DNA from: Streptomyces sp. ATexAB-D23
GTDB lineage: Bacteria > Actinomycetota > Actinomycetes > Streptomycetales > Streptomycetaceae
DNA length: 36,892 nucleotides
Assembly (NCBI RefSeq): GCF_000373645.1
Contig: NZ_KB892032.1
Location: 1-36,892, forward strand
Direction of reading: 5' to 3'
The translations under genes and the position numbers were made by a program. Below, in pieces: positions 14,128 through 22,441 of the stretch. Positions within the stretch are counted from its first letter, which is position 1. Each line of letters begins with the position of its first letter. Below the pieces are notes generated by a model. The model ran no database searches. It saw only the letters and a list, made by a program, of their open reading frames with translations, and was not told the DNA's origin.

Positions 14128-15206
14128 GGGCGTCCTTCGGGATGGAACGGGCGGGCTGCGCCGGCGGACAGGGCGGAAGCGATGACGGTGAGGCTGTGCC
14201 GGCTGCGGTGCGGCCGCGCACGGTCGGCGGCCGCGGTCAGCAGGTCCTGTGCCTGGCTCTCGGTGAGGTGCCCGCCGGCCACCAGGCCACCGGCGGTGTA
14301 GGCGGCCCGGTTCAGCTTCTCGGTGAAGGCCGTCCCCTCGGCCGCCGCCCCGCAGGCCTCGACCTCGGCGAGCAACGGCTCCAGCAGCCGCGTGGCACGC
14401 CGTTCGCCGCGTGCGGCCCGCACGGGCCGTGGCCGGGGCGCGGGGACCTGTACGGGGGCGGGGCGGGGCGTATGGCCGGTACGCCGGAGCTCGGCGGCGA
14501 GCCAGTCGGGCAGGGGCGCGGGGAACCGGGCCGCGCCGACAGGGGTGTAGGTGCCGGCGGGGGTGCGGGTGGCCGGGGTCACGATGTAGCCGCCGACGGC
14601 ACGGACATCGACCTGCCAGGCCAGGGCGACCTTGGGGCTGGACCCGACCGACGACCGGTAGCTCGGCCCGTCGGGATCGGTGCGGTACCAGACGTGGAGG
14701 CCTCCGGAGGGCGTACGGACGCGAAGCGTCGACGCGTCGTCCGCCGGACTCGGCCGGCCGCGCAGCGCCGCGAGGAGGGCGAGGGTGTCGAACCCGGAGG
14801 CCAGGCCCGCCAGGTTGACGCTCTCGTGGATGGGGATGCCGGGCAGGAGCCGGTCGCGGTGCGGGACTTCGGCACTGTGGGCGTCGACGTCCAGTACGAC
14901 GAGCCCGGCCGGGCCGCACGAGACCCCGACCCCCAGCGCGGGGTTGACGCCCCACCAGGCCGCCAGCAGCTCCGGGTCCGTGGTCGCCGCGTGAAAGCCG
15001 TGACACCACTTGCCCGCCGGAAGACAGGGGCAGTCGGCCGGACGATGGTGGTCCTTGCGGCAGGCCGGACAGTTGCCCGCGGGAGTCTTGCGGCCGGCGG
15101 CCAGCGGATGGACCGGCCAGCCGTTGCCCGCACACCAACGGGCCATGTCGAAGGGACTCGTGGTTCCCGCTGCACGCGGGCCACTGGTCTCGCTTTGACG
15201 CGGCAC
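14124..15206 (-). CDS. Bifunctional DNA primase/polymerase (prim-pol)
   Basis: This 360-residue protein has an actinobacterial prim-pol N-terminal domain. After MARWCAGNGWPVHPL comes a cysteine/histidine cluster (CPACRKDHHRPADCPCLP) that probably binds zinc. Then come TDPELLAAWWGVNPALGVGV and the metal-binding strand LVVLDVDAHSAEVPHRD. TLRVRTPSGGLHVWY and QVDVRAVGGYIVTPATRTPAGTY motifs (the latter in pieces VDVRAVGGYIV and TPAGTYTPVG) complete the catalytic fold. It primes replication for the coupled helicase. GTG 15206 is chosen because AAGGA lies 8 bases upstream; the frame is open to 15395, but there it runs into the origin-like repeats. The short C-terminal helical part ends at the ATGA overlap. 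Confidence 0.9.
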   Translation of the reverse strand: MPRQSETSGPRAAGTTSPFDMARWCAGNGWPVHPLAAGRKTPAGNCPACRKDHHRPADCPCLPAGKWCHGFHAATTDPELLAAWWGVNPALGVGVSCGPAGLVVLDVDAHSAEVPHRDRLLPGIPIHESVNLAGLASGFDTLALLAALRGRPSPADDASTLRVRTPSGGLHVWYRTDPDGPSYRSSVGSSPKVALAWQVDVRAVGGYIVTPATRTPAGTYTPVGAARFPAPLPDWLAAELRRTGHTPRPAPVQVPAPRPRPVRAARGERRATRLLEPLLAEVEACGAAAEGTAFTEKLNRAAYTAGGLVAGGHLTESQAQDLLTAAADRARPHRSRHSLTVIASALSAGAARPFHPEGRP

Positions 15207-15240
15207 GCTGATTCGTCCTTGCCGAGGGCCAACAGGTTGT

Positions 15241-15831
15241 TCAGTCCCTGGAAGAAAGACCAGGTCACAGCGTTTCCACTGCGAGACAGAGGGACTGAAG
15301 GGACTGAGTTTTCCAATCGGGTCAGAGCCTACAACAGCAGCCTGCACGCACGTGGGACTGTTTCCTTCCGCGAGTCCCTTCAGTCCCTTGACCACCTGCG
15401 GGAGTTACGCCGCACCGCCGCTGGAACCCAGCGCGGCGGCCGGCGGGCAGACCGGGCGTGTCGGCAGTCGCACCCCGGACGCGAAGAGAGGGACCGAAGA
15501 GGGACGGAAGAGGGACCGAAGGGACTGGACCCTTTCGGTCCCTCTTCGGTCCCTTCAACAAAACCGCAGGTCACAGCGTTTTGCGGGATGAGGCGAGGGA
15601 CTGAAGGGACTGAGAGTCAGTAGTTATGAACGGCTCAGGAGTACAGGGGGTAAATAAGAGGAGAATAGGGTGGTTTGTCTCGCGTGCGCGCATACACACG
15701 CACGCATAATGACTGGAACAGGGAAGTTGAGTCCCTTCAGTCCCTTCGGACCCTCTCCAGCACCCACCCCAAGCCTCTGACCTGGCCTTTTCTCGGAGGG
15801 ACCGAAAAGGGACCGAAACAAGAGGGACTGA
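15241..15831. repeat. Iteron cluster, candidate replication origin
   Basis: The octamer GGGAC(C/T)GA and close variants occur about 16-17 times in both orientations, usually as pairs 8-11 bases apart: for example 15291 and 15300, 15490/15501/15512/15521, 15597 and 15606, 15798/15809/15824 forward; 15241, 15380, 15535, 15546, 15737 reversed. A larger module repeats: CAGGTCACAGCGTTT at 15261-15275 and 15567-15581, each followed exactly 30 bases later by a GGGACTGAAGGGACTGAG pair. AT-richer stretches (15614-15730) lie between. Position directly upstream of the prim-pol gene suggests an origin or initiator-binding region. No gene is seen here; open frames on either strand are shadows of the repeats. 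Confidence 0.7.
15501..15553. repeat. Cruciform-capable inverted repeat inside the origin-like region
   Basis: The arms 15501-15523 and 15531-15553 are near-perfect inverted copies (two iterons each; AGAGGGACCGAA appears in one and its complement in the other) around a 7-base spacer. Such a structure could extrude as a cruciform or terminate transcription toward prim-pol. Confidence 0.6.
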
Positions 15832-15898
15832 AGCCCCACCAACGCCCGACACCAGGACCGCCCGCCGCCCGCTCCACCGGACCCGGCGGAAAGAAGGG

Positions 15899-16899
15899 CT
15901 AGAAAGCCGCCGTCCTGTCCTCGCTGCGAGGGTCGGCCACTTGGTGCTCGGCGTACAGACCCGCCCGCGCCGCCCGCCGCCAGGGGCGCGCGTAGGCAAC
16001 CGCCTCGGCAGCCGCCTCTGAACCGTCGTCAAGGTCCACGACGGCCACCGACGGCGAGCCCCCCCCGCAGCGCATCGCGCAAGCCAGTCACCGTTGGGGG
16101 CAACGATCCCTGACAGCGTGGCGGCACCGTCCTGTACGGGCACAGCCAGACTGACCCAGTAACTGTTGACCGCGGCGTGCCCCTGAGCCTGCGCGGCGGT
16201 GTTGCCGAGAGTGCCGCTGGTGGAGAACAGGACGCAGTCGGCACCCAGCCCCTCGTACTCCGCGAACAACTCCGGAAAGTGGATTTCCATACCGAGCAGG
16301 CACCCGAACCGCACGCCGTCGACGTCAAAGGTGACCGGCGCCCTGCCCGGCGAGTACATGTACGAGACCTTCGTCTTCGACAACAGGCGCTCGTCGTAAC
16401 GCGTGACGACCTCGCCCCGGTCGGAGATGACGTAGAGGCTGTTGTGCGGGCGGTGCGGACCGGTCAAGCGATGCGCCGACGAAACCACCGACCACAACCG
16501 CAGCTCACGGGCGGTCTCGGCGATCGCGGCCAACTCCGACCGGAGCACGGACCATTGGCACCGCTCCCAGTCCGCCGGACCCACCGCACCGGGGCCGGCG
16601 ACAGACATGACCCGCTTGTCGGGAAAGCAGATCGCCCCCTCCGGGAAATGCACGACCCGCGCCCCCTGCCCGGCGGCCACACGCATCAGGGCACGGACCC
16701 CACGCCCACTCTCACGCAGGGCTTCCGCGTCCCCGGGATCATTGCGTACGAGGGACTGTGCCACGGCGAGCCGTACGCTCCCCGGCGACGCACTCTCCGA
16801 CGGAGCCGCCCGGAAATGCCGCAGGGCGGACGTATAGGACTCACCGGTCTTCGCGGAGCGGGCCCGCACCTGGTGCTTGAAATTCCTGCGCGAGGTCAT
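15899..16899 (-). CDS. Nitrilase-superfamily (carbon-nitrogen hydrolase) protein, C-terminus frameshifted, catalytic cysteine missing
   Basis: Residues about 40-280 form a carbon-nitrogen hydrolase fold: VRLAVAQSLVRNDPGDAEAL, the glutamate motif VVHFPEGAICFPD, RYDERLLSKTKVSYMYSPGR, and the elbow RFGCLLGMEIHFPELF. In the last motif the position that normally holds the nucleophilic cysteine (xxICYDxxFPE) is glycine, and the usual Lys of the second motif may be displaced. Such proteins may bind but not hydrolyse. The first 30 residues (KHQVRARSAKTGESYTSALR) are a short basic leader. An 8-C run at 16059-16066 shifts the frame; one more C would restore a normal C-terminus (AVVDLDDGSEAAAEAVAY ... 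ending at 15899). Unshifted, the frame runs on as nonsense to 15571. Start 16899 has a plausible GGAAGG upstream. Confidence 0.75.
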
Positions 16900-17163
16900 T
16901 CGCTGCCTTCCACGCCCGGAGCGACGACCCCCCAGCAGCGACGCCCGAGGCGATCGGGCTGCACGAACGACCTGAGACACTGGTCCCTTTGCCTCCGACA
17001 GGAGACCGCGCTGGGGACGGTCACGGGAGGTTCGGCGTAGGCCACGCAGTCCAACATCCTGCCGCCGCCCACAGCCCCCGTCAACCACCAACGGCCCGCG
17101 CCCCGACCACACCCGAAGCCCCCCGGAAGCCAAGCGACCGAGGACCTCGACGAGGTCTGAAAT
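16900..17163. other. Intergenic region, no recognised content
   Basis: This stretch between the nitrilase-like start and the small gene at 17164 has open frames but none with protein-like composition. It must hold the nitrilase promoter on the minus strand; no repeat or hairpin stands out. Confidence 0.4.
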
Positions 17164-17418
17164 GTGGACATGTGGGTCATCCGTGATGATGATGATGACC
17201 GCTGGTCCGGAACCGTGTTCACTCTCGATGAGGTGCGCCGGATCATGGACCGTCAGCGGCAGGTCGGCGAACCAGAGGGCGACTACTGGTGGTGTTGGGA
17301 CGGCCTCGTCGTGCGAGATGAGGGTGTGCCGTCGATGGTCAAGGTCATCGACGGACTCGTCGCCGCAGGCGAGCACGGGACAGTCCTTCGTCATGTGGGG
17401 CCCGAAGTGGACGCTTGA
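17164..17418 (+). CDS. Small hypothetical protein, 84 aa
   Basis: A GTG (or ATG at 17170) starts an acidic, tryptophan-rich protein with no signal peptide or membrane segment: WVIRDDDDDRWSGTVF, then TLDEVRRIMDRQRQVGEPEG and DYWWCWDGLVVRDEG. The amino acid composition looks like a real protein, and GAGG lies 9 bases upstream. The opposite strand is also open but is worse (isoleucine runs from the repeated GAT codons). I do not recognise a family. It lies at the edge of the degenerate region, so it may be a survivor or a fragment. Confidence 0.5.
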   Translation: MDMWVIRDDDDDRWSGTVFTLDEVRRIMDRQRQVGEPEGDYWWCWDGLVVRDEGVPSMVKVIDGLVAAGEHGTVLRHVGPEVDA

Positions 17419-17534
17419 TCAGCGACGGTCGTGGGGAACGGGTCTGCTGCACCACGATGCCCGGGACGGGACATGCGACTGCGCGTCGCACTCTCTGGAG
17501 GACTTCTACGCATGTCTGACCCGGCGCTGACACC

Positions 17535-17820
17535 CTGTTCGAGCTCTGCGACGCTGATGCTCTGCGAGGACGACCCGGTGACCTCGCAGGTCGATCTGAC
17601 ATTGCTGGCCGAGCACCGGCGTGGCCACGGCGCGTTGCCCGACGCGCTCAACCAGGGCCGCATCGACGCAGACAGACTGCGCAAGGCGCTGGCCGTGCGC
17701 CACAGCCGAAGGCCGCCGACGAACACCCGTTCCTGGCAGTCGCTGTCCCGCCGTGGCTGCGTCCGGACGCGCCGACCAGCCCGGACCGCCTGTTCTGCCA
17801 CGTCGCCGACCAGGACTCCT
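17535..17820 (+). pseudogene. Degenerate transposase N-terminal fragment (same family as 20459-21124)
   Basis: Three successive frames each hold a piece of one protein: LFELCDADALRG, then DLTLLAEHRRGHGAL and LNQGRIDADRLRKALA, then FLAVAVPPWLRPDAPTSPDR with LFCHV. Together they match the start of an actinobacterial DDE-type transposase (beginning FELADAVLCTDGPVK, with LAPEHRRGHGALYAALNHGR). At least two frameshifts and loss of everything after about residue 110 make it inactive. A second, longer remnant of the same family lies in opposite orientation at 20459-21124. Confidence 0.7.
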
Positions 17821-17864
17821 TGCGCAGCCTCGGCTGCGTACGTCCTTCCTCGCACGGGGCACCG

Positions 17865-18374
17865 ATCGTAAGGCCCAGTTCGTACGACCCAGCACGGTCT
17901 TCGTACTCGCCGAATACCTGGGCTGGGTGGAGATCCTGCGCCGCGACATCCAGTTCCTCGACCTCGGCAGAAGCCGCGTCAACACACAGATCGTGCTGCA
18001 GATCTCACGGATCGGTGCGAGCCTGCCAGGATCGAAACGGTGAATAATGAGCTGCGCCTGTTCCGTGTCCAGCAGCGAGCTATCGGTGAACTGATGATCC
18101 ACCCGGAGGGTGAGCCGGGTCGGCGCCGCTGTCTGGGTTACGCAGAGTTCTGCGCGAAGCTGGAGCACGACAACGGCTTCTCGAGTGGTTCTCCGTTCTG
18201 CTGGCGGACATAGACAGGCTCGCTGCGGACACCGCCCCGGCCATCACCCGGTTGCAGGATCTGCAGACGCAGTTGGTCACCCTGATAGATCTGCTGGACC
18301 CGAAGAGGACACGCTTTCCACAGTTACGGCTCACCTTCGACCGCGGCAGCCACGCTCGCACCCGCCTGACCTGA
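17865..18374 (+). pseudogene. Frameshifted conserved hypothetical gene
   Basis: Three in-order pieces in different frames make one protein: STVFVLAEYLGWVEILRRDI and QFLDLG; LFRVQQRAIGELMIHPEGEP with RRCLGYAEFCAKLEHDNGF; then EWFSVLLADIDRLAADTAPA, LQDLQTQLVTLIDLLDPKRT and a stop at 18372-18374. This resembles a conserved actinobacterial family of unknown function that often has an N-terminal membrane helix, which is missing here. Two frameshifts are needed. The stop codon lies inside a 7-base-pair hairpin (18366-18382). Confidence 0.6.
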
Positions 18375-18382
18375 AAGGTCAG
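18366..18382. terminator. Short perfect hairpin
   Basis: CTGACCT, loop GAA, AGGTCAG. It spans the stop of the degenerate gene on the plus strand and the truncation point of the minus-strand fragment at 18385-18494, so it may be a shared terminator or a junction relic. Confidence 0.4.
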
Positions 18383-18384
18383 GA

Positions 18385-18494
18385 TCCGGCTCCGAGTCAT
18401 TGAGGTCGCCGATCAGCATGAACAGCGCATCCTCGGACAGGTCCTCGATGTGGTCACCGCTCTCGCTCTCTGCCCGGTAGTACGCAGACCCCAT
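18385..18494 (-). pseudogene. N-terminal fragment of a small immunity-like protein
   Basis: ATG at 18494 begins MGSAYYRAESESGDHIEDLS and continues EDALFMLIGDLNDSE before running into the hairpin. From memory, actinobacterial small proteins start in this way (AESGSGDHIEDPSEDALFML) and continue for about 60 more residues, some annotated as immunity-like. The rest is missing here, so it is a truncated relic. Confidence 0.4.
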
Positions 18495-18597
18495 CGGCCC
18501 TGTCTCCCCCTCAACCCGCTGACCCCGGCACCCTGCCCCTGTCCAGTGCTGACCTCTCTCCTCGACCTGCTCCCGGACGACTGGGTCGACAGGCCGT

Positions 18598-19209
18598 ACC
18601 ACCCAAGGCGAATTCAGCCAGTGGCTCGGCGGCCGACTTCGGGTCGCTCCCGAGGACACCGAACTCCTTCTCGACACCCTCGACGACTACATGGCCACCC
18701 TGCGTGCCGCCCATGGCTCGGACGTCTGGGCGACCGACAACGCCGTCGTCCGTGAGGCCTACCAAGAGGCGGTCATGCCCCTGGCCGACCACCGTGACCC
18801 CACGCGCGCCCCGACCTGGGATCCGCCCCCTGGAGATCCGGGTGGACGACTGGCGGGTCCTTACGGCGTCGGAGGCTACCCGCAAGCCGCCGACCGGCTC
18901 GTCCCCCTCCTCGCCGACGGCTTGAGCTTCATCGACCCCGCCCGCCCCAACGCACCCGTCCCCGCCGGCCACCACCTGTCTTGCCTGGCCGAGCTGAAGG
19001 GCCCCATTGCTATCCCGTGATCACCGACACCCTCACGTGGGCTGGCCGGCACCAAGGCTGGGGCACGGTCACCGGTGCGCTCGACGCCCTCGCCTCCTTC
19101 GGCCTTGACGCGCAAGGCGCCCACGCCTTCGTCCGCCTGCTGACCAACGCCCCCGACGAAGCACTGCGCGCCGCTGCCCGCGCCACGCTTAACGTGCTCA
19201 GCGAACCAG
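18598..19209 (+). pseudogene. Degenerate hypothetical gene
   Basis: A protein-like stretch runs GEFSQWLGGRLRVAPEDTEL, DYMATLRAAHGSDVWATDNA, VVREAYQEAVMPLADHRDP, then (after disrupted sequence) DRLVPLLADGLSFIDPARP. A frameshift near 19000 leads into YPVITDTLTWAGRHQGW and LLTNAPDEALRAAARATLNV, which look like helical repeats. No start codon with a ribosome-binding site fits and the family is not recognised. It joins directly to the HNH-like fragment. Confidence 0.4.
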
Positions 19210-19400
19210 TTCCGAAGCCACAGGTCCTGCGCCTTCTGCGGCGGTGCTCCCGTCACCAAAGAGCACGTCTTCCCCCAGTGGCTGAACGAGTACCTCCCTC
19301 CAGGACGGCACCGGACCGAACAGGCCCGCTACGGCGAGGGCGCCTGCGGCAAGACCGATCTTGATCCCGGGGCCGGGCACGGTGGAGCTCCCTCGTACTC
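19210..19400 (+). pseudogene. N-terminal fragment of an HNH-like zinc protein
   Basis: The frame through 19228 reads CAFCGGAPVTKEHVFPQWLN, a motif typical of small HNH-type proteins (CxxC ... EHVxPxWL), followed by EYLPPGRHRTEQARYGEGA. There is no start codon, and coherence is lost after about 19400, where a different minus-strand fragment begins. It is therefore a truncated piece. Confidence 0.45.
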
Positions 19401-19925
19401 AGCCCGCCCGCCATCCCGCGTCGAGCGAAGGGACGGCCCCCCTGCGCGGCGAGAGCTCTGCCTCGATGTACGTCCGCACGAGCGCGGCCGTCTCGGGCAC
19501 CGTGACGTCCTTCGTCCAACGGCTGGATGAGTGCCGGCGGCACGTCAGTTCGAACCGGCCGCCGCCGTCGGTGTGCTGCTGCTTCAGTTCGGCGTACGGC
19601 TGCGTGCGGCAGCCCCGGTACAGCTCGGTCTCCTCCAGGTGGGCGCGGACAACGTCCAGACGGAACCGGGGCGGCAGGGTCCGCTGCTCCAGGCAACCCC
19701 GGCATCCCGGGAGGCGCTGGGTGCCGTCGCTCTGGAGGAAGCGGTAGGGGAGGCTCTTGCACTCGCGGTTGTTACAGCAACCGCAGAGCGGGTCTTCTCC
19801 GAACTACCAGCGGGATATAACCCGTTGAGACCCGATGGCACCGGCCCAGTCCGACGAGAACGCCTCCGCCTCCTGACGGAGCGGCGAGAAGCACAAGTTG
19901 CATGCGGACCATTCCAGGGTGCTGA
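19400..19925 (-). pseudogene. Degenerate cysteine-rich hypothetical gene with in-frame stop
   Basis: On the minus strand one frame reads WSACNLCFSPLRQEAEAF, a stop codon at 19804-19806, then FGEDPLCGCCNNRECKSLPY, GCRGCLEQRTLPPRFRLDVV, ELKQQHTDGGGRFELTC and VPETAALVRTYIEAEL. Regular CxxC pairs suggest zinc-binding sites. The stop, the absence of a start and the junctions at both ends argue for a relic. The family is unknown. Confidence 0.35.
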
Positions 19926-19956
19926 CCCAGCGTTCGTGATGCGGAATGCTTTGGGC

Positions 19957-20241
19957 ATGAGCGAAGAATCCGAGCGGCTGGCGAAAGCTCTCACCGAGTT
20001 CCGGGAAGCCGAGGGCATCTCCGTGAGAGAGCTCGCGCATCGCACCGAGTTGAGCCAGGCGACCATCAGGCTCCACGAGAGCGATCGCGGACGCCCACCC
20101 GTCCCCATCGCGGCCCGTCGTTTCGAGGAAGTACTCGGCTGGGCACCGGGCAGTATCCCGACCGATTCGATCGAGACGACGGACTTCGAGATACCGAAGA
20201 GCGGAGCAAGCTGGCGCAGCGTCAGGTCCGTACGCCAGTAG
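19957..20241 (+). CDS. Small Xre-type HTH protein, 3' end altered by an IS fragment
   Basis: The ATG at 19957 starts MSEESERLAKALTEFREAEG followed by ISVRELAHRTELSQATIRLH, a classic Xre helix-turn-helix, and then RRFEEVLGWAPGS. The native end was probably after SIPTDSIETTDF; the last 25 or so residues are antisense to an IS5-family transposase fragment (from about 20175), so the C-terminus has been replaced. It could still be a functional 94-residue DNA-binding protein. No partner gene (such as a toxin) is next to it. An upstream ATG at 19939 is possible. Confidence 0.55.
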   Translation: MSEESERLAKALTEFREAEGISVRELAHRTELSQATIRLHESDRGRPPVPIAARRFEEVLGWAPGSIPTDSIETTDFEIPKSGASWRSVRSVRQ

Positions 20242-20420
20242 ACAGCTGCCAGAAGCACGCGGTCCTCCAGCGGAATCCTCCACGGCGGCCCGCCTCACCG
20301 AGCGATGTCCGCGCCTTCGCGCCGCAGTGCACGCACCACCCGGTTGAACTGGTGCAGAGCCACACCAGTGAACGGGCTGTCCACGCCGGCTCCGACACCG
20401 TGATCACACATGAGATGCCA
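20175..20420 (-). mobile_element. IS5-family transposase N-terminal fragment
   Basis: The minus strand reads FTGVALHQFNRVVRALRREG, a TGA stop, then WRIPLEDRVLLAAVYWRTDL and TLRQLAPLFGISKS. This is the helix-turn-helix N-terminal region of actinobacterial IS5-type transposases (LPLEDRVLLVTTYWRTNLTLRQLAPLFGVSKS). The in-frame stop and loss of the whole DDE domain make it inactive. It overlaps the end of the Xre gene. Confidence 0.75.
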
Positions 20421-20458
20421 AAATCATGGCGTCGAGCTTCGCAGCGTAGGTGGGAAAA

Positions 20459-21124
20459 TTAGTGGCGCAGAGCGTCACTCTTGGTGAACCGAAATCCCGG
20501 GCCGTGCTTGGGCGGCCGGCCGCCCTTCGGGTCGTAGACACGGGGCGGCTTCGGCAGCCGCATGACGTGGTCGGAGCGGACCCGGCCGACCAGCTCGACG
20601 CGCAGGTCGCGCAGGTCCCAGGCCAGGCGGGTGATGTCGTAGCTCACGACGACAATGTCCGGGTTCCCGGCTTGCCACTGGCCAGCGGCAATGAGCCGTT
20701 CCGGGCGACGGTGACTGCGGTTGCGTCGTCCGCCGGGCCGATCCGAGCCGGACCGCGTCCAGGACCGCGTCCGGGACGCAGGGCCCAGCTCCAGAGCGGC
20801 TACGAAGGAGTGGGGTCGGCCCGGGATGAACTGTGATGCTGTCTTCGCGCGGCCGTAGATGTGGCAGAACAGGTGCTCCGCCGAGCACGGCGCGTCCGAG
20901 CGAAGCCGCGGCGAGGCGGCGACCGCCAGGACCAGGCGCCCGCCGTCGAACCGCGGCGGCGGACCGGCCAGCACCGTCCGCAGCCGTTGGCGTCGATCCG
21001 GCCGTGGTTCAGGCCGCCGTACATTGCTCCGTGCCCACGCCGGTGCTCGGGCAGCAGTGTCAAGTTCCACCGAGGGCTTCACCGCACCGTCCGTACAGAG
21101 CACCGCGTCCGCCAGTTCGAACAA
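20459..21124 (-). mobile_element. Degenerate transposase (second copy of the 17535 family)
   Basis: The start FELADAVLCTDGAVKPSVEL is intact; then the frame shifts through TLLPEHRRGHGAMYGGLNHG before returning to GGRLVLAVAASPRLRSDAP, LFCHIYGRAKTASQFIPGRP, HSFVAALELG, another shift, RLIAAGQWQAGNPDIVVV and ELVGRVRSDHVMRLPKPPRV. This matches the N-terminal 220 residues of an actinobacterial transposase of roughly 450 residues; the DDE-rich second half is missing and the frame ends at 20459. It is a dead IS relic in opposite orientation to the copy at 17535. Confidence 0.75.
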
Positions 21125-21156
21125 CTCGTCGCGCCGGGCGGTCAGACACTCGTAGA

Positions 21157-21194
21157 AGTCTCCCCGGACAGCGTGACGCTTCCGGGGAGACTTC
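21157..21194. repeat. 13-base inverted repeat ahead of the transposase relic
   Basis: AAGTCTCCCCGGA at 21157-21169 pairs perfectly with its complement at 21182-21194. The repeat CGGACAGCGT also occurs twice here. It lies 33 bases upstream of the transposase start and may be part of an IS end or a terminator. Confidence 0.4.
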
Positions 21195-21324
21195 CCTCCG
21201 GACAGCGTCAGGCAGCAGACTCACTCTCATGGCCTTCGTCTCGGTCACGTACACCTTGGTCGGAGCACAGGATCAGACGAAGGCCACCCCCATGTCCGCT
21301 GAACTGCGAAAATCTGCCTTGGGG

Positions 21325-21466
21325 ACTCGCACTCCTCGGCCATGCTCCTGACGGCCGCAGCCTGGCTTCCGGTCTCAATCCAGTCATCGACCAGCAGAAC
21401 GCGGTCTCCCGGCCCCAGCGAGGACCGCTGGAGTCGCAGCGTGTGACGAAGATGTCGGTAGTCGGG
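21325..21466 (-). pseudogene. Phosphoribosyltransferase fragment
   Basis: The minus strand reads RHTLRLQRSSLGPGDRVLLV followed by DDWIETGSQAAAVRSMAEEC. VLLVDDWIETGSQ is the PRPP-binding loop of type I phosphoribosyltransferases, in the version common in actinobacterial orphan homologues. Both the N-terminal half and the C-terminal strands are missing, and coherence ends near 21330. Confidence 0.6.
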
Positions 21467-21604
21467 TGACCGCGCGCACCCGGGCTCTCAACCTTTTCTG
21501 TGCCTTCAGCGGATCTATTTCCATATACATGCGAGGGCGTGGTCCGAGGCTTCGAGGCCGGGAGAAGGTCAGCCGGGACTGGGCCGGTCGGGCCGGGAAT
21601 CAGG

Positions 21605-22190
21605 TGCTCGCGGTGTCGTGATTGTCGATCAGCGGACCGAGGGCCCGTACGCGTTCGTGGAGGTCCGGGGTGCCAGGGGCCAGGGTGTCGGCGAGGGTGG
21701 TGTCGAGGCGGGCGGGGCGTACGAGGGGCGCCGAACTGAGCGGAGCCGGGCTGCTGGGACATGGCCGAGGCGTCGAGGGCGCGTTGTGCGGCATCGGCGG
21801 AGTGGGTGAGTGCTTCGCCCCGGGCGGGCACGAGGGGTGCCGCAGCCCATCCGGGCGTGCCGGACTCGTAGCGGTTCTCGGCGCGGGCGACCATGCTCTG
21901 GGCGCCCGGAGCCCAGGCGGTGAGCCGGTTGTTGTCGGTGCGGGTGCTGTGGGCGGACGCGGTGGTCAGGTGGGTTCGGGCACCGGTGCGGTCGTTGAGG
22001 TGGAAGGCGAGGTTGCCCATCAGCGCGGAAAGCCGGCCGACGTTGCAGTGCGGTCCGTCGGGGAGCGGCTGACGCGGGCGTGGAGGTGGGGCAGCACCAG
22101 GAGGACGTACTCGGCGTGCTGCTGGTGGTCCTCGCGGGCAGCGCCGGCCCGGCCCCCGGCGACGGTGCGGAGCCCCTGACGCCGACCCTG
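21605..22190 (-). pseudogene. TPR-region remnant of an Xre-type regulator
   Basis: Frames on the minus strand read GRLSALMGNLAFHLNDRTGA, RTHLTTASAHSTRTDNNRLT and AWAPGAQSMVARAENR, then ESGTPGWAAAPLVPARGEAL and, in another frame, DLHERVRALGPLIDNHDTAS with a stop at about 21605. These match the TPR-like C-terminal half of large Streptomyces Xre regulators, with an internal deletion (AENRYESGTPGW) and at least one frameshift. The N-terminal HTH is absent. Confidence 0.5.
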
Positions 22191-22291
22191 ACGACCACGA
22201 TCCGGCTGCCCCGTGCCTCCTGCCGCTGCCTGACGGCTTGGCCTGCCTGACGGACCACCGCCGCGGCCCCGGCCTCACGCTCAAAGCGACG

Positions 22292-22420
22292 GTCTACGCC
22301 GAACAGGGCGGCGAGGCCCCGTGCGCGCTGGACCGGGTGTGCTTGGAGTGTGGCCGGATGTCCCCCGAGTCGGCGCCGGTGTTCCGCAGCGCGTGCGGGG
22401 AACGGCTTCCGGGGCAGTGA
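22292..22420 (+). pseudogene. C-terminal zinc-ribbon-like fragment
   Basis: A plus-strand frame ends with APCALDRVCLECGRMSPESA and PVFRSACGERLPGQ, then a stop at 22418-22420. CxxC and a later CxE suggest the end of a zinc-ribbon protein. Upstream residues are not coherent with it. Confidence is low. Confidence 0.25.
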
Positions 22421-22436
22421 CCCCTTATTTGGGGTC
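22419..22436 (-). terminator. Terminator of the biosynthetic operon
   Basis: GACCCC, loop TTATTT, GGGGTC, beginning 5 bases beyond the esterase stop (22442) on the minus strand. Position fits the end of the long minus-strand operon. Confidence 0.6.
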
Positions 22437-22441
22437 CTGGT

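Noticed and set aside
12395..14301. Plus-strand open frames (including a 576-residue one) opposite the helicase
   Set aside because: Shadows of the minus-strand helicase with its Walker motifs.
15241..15831. CRISPR array
   Set aside because: The repeated unit is only 8-9 bases, occurs in both orientations at irregular spacing, and no cas genes are near; iterons fit better.
16177..17040. 287-residue plus-strand open frame
   Set aside because: It is the antisense of the nitrilase-like gene, which carries recognisable motifs.
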